NCBI GenBank assembly: GCA_049841315.1
Contig: JASGDB010000137.1
Coordinates: forward strand, 1 to 24,592
DNA from: JASGDB01 sp049841315
Lineage (GTDB): Bacteria; Bacteroidota; Bacteroidia; Flavobacteriales; Weeksellaceae
DNA: 24,592 nucleotides
Direction of reading: 5' to 3'
Made by a program: the position numbers and the translations under genes. The notes beneath the pieces are model-generated. The model made no database searches. It saw only the letters and a program-made list of their open reading frames with translations, and was not told the origin of the DNA. Shown here piece by piece: positions 1 through 5,358 of this stretch; position 1 is the first letter of the stretch; every line of letters starts with the position of its first letter.

Positions 1-126
1 GAAAAAGATGATGGAAATCCTAAAACAAAATCTTTTGGACTATTTTTTATCCATCATATTCCGACTAAATTTGCTCCCGAATTTTGCTTTCGTAAATTAA
101 AATGGGGTATTATAAGGAGCGACTAA
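1..126 (+). CDS. possible 3' end of an unrecognised gene (partial)
   Basis: Frame 1 is open from the left edge for 41 codons and stops at a TAA at 124-126. The peptide includes SFGLFFIHHIPTKF and ends in KWGIIRSD. I do not recognise a family. It is too short to judge coding potential. The sequence just after the stop (GACTAAACAGGCTCTAAG) could be the edge of a mobile element, but nothing in the window tests that. No plus-strand terminator follows; the hairpin at 154-177 is better oriented for fabI. The start lies outside the window. Confidence 0.3.
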   Translation, partial: EKDDGNPKTKSFGLFFIHHIPTKFAPEFCFRKLKWGIIRSD

Positions 127-153
127 ACAGGCTCTAAGAATTACAATAAACAA

Positions 154-177
154 AAAACCGCCATTACAGGCGGTTTT
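154..177 (-). terminator. intrinsic terminator of fabI
   Basis: A perfect 9-bp stem, AAAACCGCC / GGCGGTTTT, with a 6-nt loop. On the minus strand it is followed by a run of six T. It lies 20 bp beyond the fabI stop codon. Confidence 0.85.
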
Positions 178-197
178 CTGTATAAAACAGATCGTTT

Positions 198-1016
198 TTA
201 CTCTTTGTCCGAAGCGTCAAAGCGGTCTACTACCTTCTGAGAAACTCCCGTATTGCTGAAACCTCCATCGTGGAAAAGATTCTGCATCGTTACCTTTTTT
301 GTAAGGTCGGAGAACATCGCTACACAGTAGTTGGCGCAGTCGTCTGCCGTTGCATTTCCGAGTGGCGACATTTCTTCCGCATATCCCAGAAATCCTCCGA
401 AACCTTTCACTCCGCTTCCTGCAGTAGTTGGTGTTGGTGATTGTGAAATGGTATTTACCCTCACTTTTCTTCCGCCCCAGTAATACCCGAAAGTTCTTGC
501 AATACTTTCCAGATACGCCTTATTGTCGGACATATCGTTATAATCCGGGAAGGTTCTCTGTGCTGCAATATAAGAAAGTGCAAGGATAGAACCCCACTCA
601 TTTATGCAGTCTTTTTCCCATGCCACACGCATCACTTTGTGAAAAGAAACTGCAGAAACATCCCAGCCTTTTTCCAGAAAATCGTAATTGAGGTCGGTAT
701 AATGTTTTCCTTTTCTCACATTCACGGACATTCCGATAGAGTGAAGAATGAAGTCTATTTTTCCGAATTTTTCAATGGCAGCATCAAAAAGTTTTTCCAA
801 ATCTTCCATAGAAGTTGCATCAGCACCGATAACATCCGAACCTGTTTTCTGTGCAAGATCGTCTAATTCGCCCATTCTCATGGCAATCGGTGCGTTGGAC
901 AGGATGAATTCGGCGCCTTCTTCATGGCATTTTTCCGCTACTTTCCATGCAATCGACTGGCTGTTCAGCGCTCCGAAGATAATTCCTTTTTTTCCTTTTA
1001 GTAAACCGTGTGACAT
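198..1016 (-). CDS. fabI: enoyl-[acyl-carrier-protein] reductase, FabI type
   Basis: Reduces trans-2-enoyl-ACP with NAD(P)H in the last step of each round of type II fatty acid elongation, in the cytoplasm. The protein is a short-chain dehydrogenase/reductase of 272 residues. Near the N-terminus is the FabI-type nucleotide-binding motif IIFGALNSQSIAW. The active-site pattern is present: Tyr149, then Tyr159 and Lys166 with six residues between them (PDYNDMSDNK). The C-terminal half carries the SPTPTTAGSG stretch corresponding to the substrate-binding loop of FabI. An in-frame ATG lies seven codons upstream (1037), but it falls inside the -7 promoter box at 1035-1042. The ATG at 1016, giving MSHGLLKGKK, matches how the family begins and is preferred. 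The gene is monocistronic, with its own promoter and terminator. Confidence 0.95.
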   Translation of the reverse strand: MSHGLLKGKKGIIFGALNSQSIAWKVAEKCHEEGAEFILSNAPIAMRMGELDDLAQKTGSDVIGADATSMEDLEKLFDAAIEKFGKIDFILHSIGMSVNVRKGKHYTDLNYDFLEKGWDVSAVSFHKVMRVAWEKDCINEWGSILALSYIAAQRTFPDYNDMSDNKAYLESIARTFGYYWGGRKVRVNTISQSPTPTTAGSGVKGFGGFLGYAEEMSPLGNATADDCANYCVAMFSDLTKKVTMQNLFHDGGFSNTGVSQKVVDRFDASDKE

Positions 1017-1034
1017 AATTATTTTTATTTTAAA

Positions 1035-1042
1035 CAAAAGTA
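1035..1042 (-). promoter_or_regulatory. -7 box of the fabI promoter
   Basis: TACTTTTG on the minus strand matches the Bacteroidota -7 consensus TAnnTTTG exactly. Its 3' end lies 18 nt before the fabI ATG. No convincing -33 TTTG is seen at the expected distance. Confidence 0.5.
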
Positions 1043-1091
1043 AGGAAATTATTGTTTTGTACTAAAAATAAAGATGAAACATTGTTTTTAT

Positions 1092-1122
1092 TTTGATTTA
1101 TTCTAAATTAATTTTACATTTG
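1092..1122 (+). promoter_or_regulatory. complete Bacteroidota promoter of the 51-residue Cys/Lys-rich gene
   Basis: TTTG (1092-1095), 19 nt, then TACATTTG (1115-1122): both elements match the -33/-7 consensus at the usual spacing. Transcription should start around 1126, one or two bases before the ATG at 1127, so the mRNA would be leaderless or nearly so. Confidence 0.65.
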
Positions 1123-1126
1123 CAAT

Positions 1127-1282
1127 ATGAACTCAACGGTTGTTGCTTTTAAGATTGCTCCTTTAGCTCCTGCATTCCACGGTAATTACGAAGAAATGCA
1201 ATGCGGTAAAAAGAAATGCTGCAAAAAATTCAAAAAAGGAAAACGCTGCAAGAAATGCCCGGGACGCCTGAAAATGGCTTAA
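1127..1282 (+). CDS. small cysteine- and lysine-rich protein, unknown function
   Basis: A 51-codon ORF starting at the ATG at 1127 and ending at TAA 1280-1282. I do not recognise a family. The first 24 residues are neutral (MNSTVVAFKIAPLAP...); the rest is strongly basic with five cysteines: C26, C31, C32, C41 and C44, in the pattern C-x4-CC-x8-C-x2-C among many Lys residues. This could bind a metal ion or nucleic acid; that is inference only. There is no signal peptide. Support for a real gene is a consensus promoter directly upstream and the ordered Cys pattern. The stop overlaps the stop of the convergent J-domain gene, with no terminator between them. An internal ATG at codon 24 would give a 28-residue product carrying only the Cys/Lys part. 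Confidence 0.65.
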   Translation: MNSTVVAFKIAPLAPAFHGNYEEMQCGKKKCCKKFKKGKRCKKCPGRLKMA

Positions 1283-1929
1283 TGAGCAACGGCTCTGTAC
1301 AAAAAATATAACGCTAACAAAATACTTACCGCAGCAAACAGAATTTTCATCACTTTCGGAGTTTTTTCCTCTTTTTTTCTTTCCACCGAATTTTTGGAAA
1401 ACAATTCTTCCGCATTATTCCTGAACCGTTCCTCATCACGGGCAGAAATTTCGGTAATCGTAATTCCCTGAACCACTGTTTTATTCACCAGTGTATTGGC
1501 CGCATGAAGCACCACGTGAAATTTTCCGTCTTTAAACTCAGTGATTTTAAAAGTCCTTTCGCCAAATGGTTTTTCCAGTCCGAAAGGGAGAATTTTTACA
1601 ACATCGGCATTTTTCGTCAGCCAGCTTAAAGTAATCTCTTCTCCTTTTTTCGCGCGTATTTTTGTGGATGTAAATTTTCTGATATGAGGCGGAAATTCCG
1701 ACCTTGAATTTCGCTGCATACTTCCGAAATTCTGGTCGTATATTTTCCTCTTTTCTCCGTCTATCAGTGTGTCGTATGCTTCTTGGACTTCACGGAAACG
1801 GTCTTCAAAAAAAGTATCGTTTTGGTTTTTGTCGGGATGGTATTTCAGGGAAAGTTTACGGTACGCCTTTTTAATGTCTTCGGAAGAAGCATTCGTGCCG
1901 ACACCTAAAAAGTAGTAATAATCTTTCAA
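1279..1929 (-). CDS. tail-anchored J-domain (DnaJ-like) protein
   Basis: A J-domain co-chaperone of 216 residues, expected to stimulate an Hsp70 (DnaK). Residues 1-65 form a J domain with the invariant HPD at 31-33 and the usual helix pattern (EDIKKAYRKLSLKYHPDKN). The middle part, about 90-170, is not a known DnaJ region: no Gly/Phe linker, zinc-finger cysteines or CTD is visible. A single hydrophobic helix near the C-terminus (about 193-213, MKILFAAVSILLALYFLY) suggests a tail anchor with the J domain in the cytoplasm. The start codon is TTG: the frame upstream has no ATG, GTG or TTG before a stop 13 codons back, and J domains begin MKDYY. This is not the housekeeping DnaJ, which is larger. 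Its stop overlaps that of the convergent small gene. Confidence 0.85.
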   Translation of the reverse strand: MKDYYYFLGVGTNASSEDIKKAYRKLSLKYHPDKNQNDTFFEDRFREVQEAYDTLIDGEKRKIYDQNFGSMQRNSRSEFPPHIRKFTSTKIRAKKGEEITLSWLTKNADVVKILPFGLEKPFGERTFKITEFKDGKFHVVLHAANTLVNKTVVQGITITEISARDEERFRNNAEELFSKNSVERKKEEKTPKVMKILFAAVSILLALYFLYRAVAH

Positions 1930-1951
1930 GAAAAAAACAGGTTTATATATG

Positions 1952-1959
1952 CAAAAATA
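1952..1959 (-). promoter_or_regulatory. -7 box of the J-domain gene promoter
   Basis: TATTTTTG on the minus strand, an exact TAnnTTTG match ending 22 nt before the TTG start at 1929. Its position supports that TTG as the start. Confidence 0.5.
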
Positions 1960-2015
1960 GGTTTTTCAAAATGAAAATGAAATGCTGAATGGTCAGTTGT
2001 ATCTCCGTGTAATAA

Positions 2016-2039
2016 AAAAGCCTCAGTAAAGAGGCTTTT
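2016..2039 (-). terminator. intrinsic terminator of typA
   Basis: A 9-bp stem, AAAAGCCTC / GAGGCTTTT, with a 6-nt loop. On the minus strand it ends in a T run. It lies 22 bp after the typA stop. Confidence 0.8.
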
Positions 2040-2061
2040 GTGATAAATTGTTGGATTATAT

Positions 2062-3870
2062 TTATTCCGATTTTGCCATTCTTTCGGCACGTTTTCTGTC
2101 TTCTTCGGCAAGAATTTTCTTTCTCATACGGATAAAGTTCGGTGTTACTTCTATCGCTTCATCGCCTTGGATGTATTCCATACATTCTTCCAGAGAGAAC
2201 AATACTTTCGGAGCGATGTTGCCGTCTTTATCTTTTCCGGAAGCACGCATATTGTTCAGCTGTTTTCCTTCTACGATATTTACGACCAAATCTCCCGGCT
2301 TGTTCTGCTCGCCGACAATCATTCCCATATAAACATCTTCTCCCGGGTCCACGAAGAAACGGCCTCTGTCCTGCAATTTTTCAATGGAATATGCTGTTGT
2401 CTGTCCCTGGCTTTTAGACACAAGAACACCGTTGGTTCTTCCCGGAATTGCTCCTTTAAATGGTTTGTATTCCGAAAAACGGTGTGCCATAATGGCTTCT
2501 CCGGCTGTTGCGGTAAGCATTTGAGAACGCAGTCCGATTAATCCTCTGGACGGAATATCAAATTCCAAATGCTGCATTTCGCCTTTGGTTTCCATAATCA
2601 AAAGGTCGCCTTTTCTCTGCGTTGCCAAATCGATTACTCTGGAAGAATATTCTTCCGGAACATCTACCACCATCGTTTCGTAAGGCTCGCATTTTTCTCC
2701 GTCAATTTCTCTTAAAATTACCTGCGGTTGCCCGATAGTCATTTCGTAACCTTCTCTTCTCATTGTTTCAATCAAAACGGACAAGTGAAGAATACCTCTA
2801 CCGAAAACCAGAAAAGTATTGGCATCGTCTGTATTTTGAACTCTTAATGCAAGATTTTTTTCCAATTCTTTTTCCAGTCTGTCTTTTAAATGATTGGAAG
2901 TTACATATTTCCCGTCTTTTCCGAAGAACGGAGAATTATTAATGGAAAAAGTCATATTCAAAGTCGGCTCGTCGATAGCAATTCTTTCCAATGGCTCCGG
3001 ATTTTCCAAATCCACGAAAGTATCTCCAATCTGAAATTTATCGAAACCTACTACCGCACAAATATCTCCTGCGAAAACTTCGCTTACTTTTTTCTTTCCA
3101 AGACCTTCAAAAACGTAAAGTTCTTTTACTTTTCCTTTTACGATTTTGTCGCCTTCCTGAGCCAAGCCAATCCATTGTCCTTCTTTTACGGAACCTCTTG
3201 CCACTTTTCCAATCGCAATTCTTCCCAAAAATGATGAATAATCCAGAGAAGTTATCTGCATCTGCAATGTTCCTTCTTCGATTTTCGGTTCGGGAACGTA
3301 TTGTAAAACTCCGTCCAAAATAGGGAGAATATTGTCTGTTGGCTCTAAACTTGTGTTGAACCAGCCTTGTTTTGAAGAACCGTAATAGGTTGGGAAATCC
3401 AGCTGTTCTTCGGTAGCATCTAAATTGAAAAATAAATCGAAAACTTTGTCGTGAACTTCGTCGGGACGGCAGTTTTCTTTATCTACTTTATTGATAACCA
3501 CAATCGGTTTCAAGCCTAATTGAAGAGCTTTTTGAAGTACAAATCTCGTTTGAGGCATCGGTCCTTCAAAGGCATCAACCAAAAGCAAAACGCCGTCTGC
3601 CATTTTCAAAACTCTTTCTACTTCTCCACCGAAATCGGCGTGCCCGGGAGTATCAATAACGTTGATTTTGGTGTCTTTATAGGTTACGGATATATTTTTG
3701 GAAAGAATGGTAATTCCTCTTTCTCTTTCCAAATCGTTGTTATCCATAATAAGTTCGCCGGATTCCTGATTTTCTCTGAAAATATTGGTAGCGTGGATAA
3801 TTTTGTCAACCAGTGTCGTTTTTCCGTGGTCAACGTGTGCGATAATCGCGATATTTCTGATATTCTGCAT
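2062..3870 (-). CDS. typA: ribosome-associated translational GTPase TypA/BipA
   Basis: A translation-factor GTPase that binds the ribosome and helps large-subunit assembly, especially in the cold or under stress. The 602-residue length is normal for the family. GTPase motifs are intact: G1 AHVDHGKT (11-18), G2 RGITI (51-55), G3 DTPGH (73-77) and G4 NKVD (127-130). An EF-Tu-like beta-barrel domain and EF-G III/V-like domains follow. The C-terminal TypA region is recognisable (RSQMLTATAGEAIM, PGRTNGVLVS, LQDRGRFFVDPGEDVYMGMIVGE). The gene has its own -7 box and terminator and appears to be transcribed alone. Confidence 0.97.
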   Translation of the reverse strand: MQNIRNIAIIAHVDHGKTTLVDKIIHATNIFRENQESGELIMDNNDLERERGITILSKNISVTYKDTKINVIDTPGHADFGGEVERVLKMADGVLLLVDAFEGPMPQTRFVLQKALQLGLKPIVVINKVDKENCRPDEVHDKVFDLFFNLDATEEQLDFPTYYGSSKQGWFNTSLEPTDNILPILDGVLQYVPEPKIEEGTLQMQITSLDYSSFLGRIAIGKVARGSVKEGQWIGLAQEGDKIVKGKVKELYVFEGLGKKKVSEVFAGDICAVVGFDKFQIGDTFVDLENPEPLERIAIDEPTLNMTFSINNSPFFGKDGKYVTSNHLKDRLEKELEKNLALRVQNTDDANTFLVFGRGILHLSVLIETMRREGYEMTIGQPQVILREIDGEKCEPYETMVVDVPEEYSSRVIDLATQRKGDLLIMETKGEMQHLEFDIPSRGLIGLRSQMLTATAGEAIMAHRFSEYKPFKGAIPGRTNGVLVSKSQGQTTAYSIEKLQDRGRFFVDPGEDVYMGMIVGEQNKPGDLVVNIVEGKQLNNMRASGKDKDGNIAPKVLFSLEECMEYIQGDEAIEVTPNFIRMRKKILAEEDRKRAERMAKSE

Positions 3871-3888
3871 CGATATTTTTTACGGGTG

Positions 3889-3896
3889 CAAAATTA
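3889..3896 (-). promoter_or_regulatory. -7 box of the typA promoter
   Basis: TAATTTTG on the minus strand, an exact TAnnTTTG match ending 18 nt before the typA ATG. No clear -33 element. Confidence 0.5.
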
Positions 3897-4042
3897 GTGA
3901 TTTTTTACAAAAAACGAATAATGAATATTGAAAATTAACAAAAAAACAACAGTAATAAACAAACCATTACACCTTTCTTATTTTTTGTGAGGTATTTTTT
4001 AGGGAAATGGAATTATTGAGGAGGGTGAATAATTTTTATGCA

Positions 4043-4075
4043 TTTACTAAAAATTTTTCTAAATGATTTAGTAAA
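4043..4075. promoter_or_regulatory. candidate operator dyad upstream of the lectin gene
   Basis: A perfect 9-bp inverted repeat, TTTACTAAA (4043-4051) and TTTAGTAAA (4067-4075), separated by 15 bp. The half-site centres are 24 bp apart. The dyad axis falls near -33 of the lectin promoter predicted from the box at 4081-4088, so a bound dimer would cover the -33 region. No regulator gene is adjacent. Confidence 0.4.
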
Positions 4076-4080
4076 AAACG

Positions 4081-4088
4081 TAATTTAG
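4081..4088 (+). promoter_or_regulatory. -7 box of the lectin promoter
   Basis: TAATTTAG matches TAnnTTTG at seven of eight positions and ends 25 nt before the ATG at 4114. No -33 TTTG is seen, which would fit a promoter that needs an activator. Confidence 0.4.
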
Positions 4089-4113
4089 CATTGTAATAAA
4101 AGCAACATATATT

Positions 4114-4614
4114 ATGAAAAGGTATTTAACATTAATTTTTAGTGTGGCACTTGTCGCTACATTTTCTGCACAAGTAAAATCTCATCAAAGAGTATTTCAG
4201 AAGGGGCAAGGTGTGCATTCTTCAAAAGACAGAAATGGCAGCAGCAGCGAGAGCAAAGAACATCGTAAGAACAGTAATTACGGAAGTAATAAAGGAGCAA
4301 TCAGTAAAGGAAAAACGTTTGCCAAAAACGTGAAATTTTATTCGGCAAGCAAAAGCTATTATCTTGTTTTTCAAACTGATGGAAATCTTGTTTTGTATAA
4401 CAGTTCTTCAAGCCCTGTATGGTCTTCCAATACTGCAGGGAAAGGAAGCAAAGCTATATTCCAAAATGATGGGAATTTAGTAGTTTACAATAGAAGCAAT
4501 GCTGCTGTATTTGCTTCCAAAACAAAAAATAGCGGATCAAAACTTACTGTTCAGGATGATGGAAATCTGGTGATTTACAACAGTAGTAATGCTGCGGTTT
4601 GGTCTGCAAAATGA
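4114..4614 (+). CDS. secreted bulb-type (B-type) mannose-binding lectin
   Basis: A 166-residue exported lectin. Residues 1-19 are a signal peptide (MKRYLTLIFSVALVATFSA), with cleavage likely before QVKS. Residues 24-60 are a Ser/Lys/Gly-rich linker. Residues about 60-166 form one bulb-lectin beta-prism with three copies of the carbohydrate-binding motif QxDxNxVxY: 87-95, 117-125 and 147-155, exactly 30 residues apart and each complete. Each intact motif normally makes one mannose site, so up to three sites are expected. No transmembrane helix, lipobox or recognisable type IX C-terminal domain is present, so the product may be periplasmic or released. Related bacterial bulb lectins include the LlpA bacteriocins of Pseudomonas, but those have two tandem domains; this one has a single domain and the role is open. 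It stands alone, with its own promoter and a shared terminator. Confidence 0.85.
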   Translation: MKRYLTLIFSVALVATFSAQVKSHQRVFQKGQGVHSSKDRNGSSSESKEHRKNSNYGSNKGAISKGKTFAKNVKFYSASKSYYLVFQTDGNLVLYNSSSSPVWSSNTAGKGSKAIFQNDGNLVVYNRSNAAVFASKTKNSGSKLTVQDDGNLVIYNSSNAAVWSAK

Positions 4615-4639
4615 TTAAAATTTTAAAATCGGATAACAA

Positions 4640-4668
4640 AAAATCCGCTGATCAAATCAGCGGATTTT
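4640..4668. terminator. bidirectional terminator between the lectin gene and lolA
   Basis: A 12-bp perfect stem, AAAATCCGCTGA / TCAGCGGATTTT, with a 5-nt loop. There are A runs on the left and T runs on the right, so it can stop transcription from both sides. It serves the lectin gene (ends 4614) and the ftsK-lolA unit (ends 4687). Confidence 0.85.
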
Positions 4669-4686
4669 CTTATTATTAATAGTGCA

Positions 4687-5334
4687 TCAAAGCTCTGTGA
4701 TAATATAGTTTTTGTACTTGCTTTTGTCAAAAGAAAACATCGTGCTACTGAGATTCTGGTTCTCTTTGTAATCGCTTACGGCAATTACCGCCACGCTTTT
4801 GTCATTGGAATGTTGTTCGATTTTTACAATCTGCTTTTTCGGCTGGTTGATATAAAGGTAAACTGCTTTCAGCCCGTTGTCTTTTACAGGAGTTAGCATT
4901 ATCAGATCGGCATTCACGCCGTTGACCGTTTTTTTCCCCTGATAGCTGGCATTGTAATCTTTTTTATAGGATTGCAGATAGCTGGTAGGAGAGAACATTA
5001 CTTCGTTGTTTTCGGCTTTGGCGATGGTAACTTCCTGGTCTTCTTCGCTGATGTTGTACACTTTTTTGCCGTCGAAAATCTGCTCAACACCCATGATTTT
5101 CAGTTTGTACTGGGTAGGAGTGGTGTAGAAAATTCCCGTTTCGGTTTTGGTGGTTTTTCCGTTTTCTCCCGTTCCGTAAGAAAATTTGAAATAGGAATTT
5201 TTCTTTGCTTTATAATTGCTGGCTACGGCATCGAGAATCTGTTTGGATTTCGCGTCGGATTTCTGAGCCTGAACAAAAATGATGCTTCCTGCTAAAAATG
5301 ATGCGGTTATAATTTTGTCGAAAATACTTTTCAT
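4687..5334 (-). CDS. lolA: LolA-like outer-membrane lipoprotein carrier protein
   Basis: A periplasmic protein of 215 residues expected to chaperone lipoproteins from the inner to the outer membrane. Residues 1-23 form a signal peptide ending in VQAQ. The mature part has the LolA layout: an N-terminal helix (SKQILDAVASNYKAKKNSYFKFSY), then beta strands including GIFYTTPTQYKLKI, IFDGKKVYNISEEDQEVTI and LYINQPKKQIVKIEQ. Its place directly after ftsK with a 24-bp gap, on the same strand, matches the flavobacterial ftsK-lolA arrangement, so co-transcription is likely. Sequence identity in this family is low, so the assignment rests on layout and context. The specific name LolA is less certain than the family. 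Confidence 0.75.
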   Translation of the reverse strand: MKSIFDKIITASFLAGSIIFVQAQKSDAKSKQILDAVASNYKAKKNSYFKFSYGTGENGKTTKTETGIFYTTPTQYKLKIMGVEQIFDGKKVYNISEEDQEVTIAKAENNEVMFSPTSYLQSYKKDYNASYQGKKTVNGVNADLIMLTPVKDNGLKAVYLYINQPKKQIVKIEQHSNDKSVAVIAVSDYKENQNLSSTMFSFDKSKYKNYIITEL

Positions 5335-5358
5335 TTTTTGTTTTATTTGAATGTTAAA

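Noticed and set aside
1..145. Left edge as the end of an insertion sequence
   Set aside because: GACTAAACAGGCTCTAAG could be a terminal repeat, but only one end is in the window and the 41-residue peptide matches no transposase that I recognise.
1926..2111. 61-codon minus-strand frame overlapping the 3' end of typA
   Set aside because: It begins inside typA in another frame and runs over the typA terminator; its peptide has no family features.
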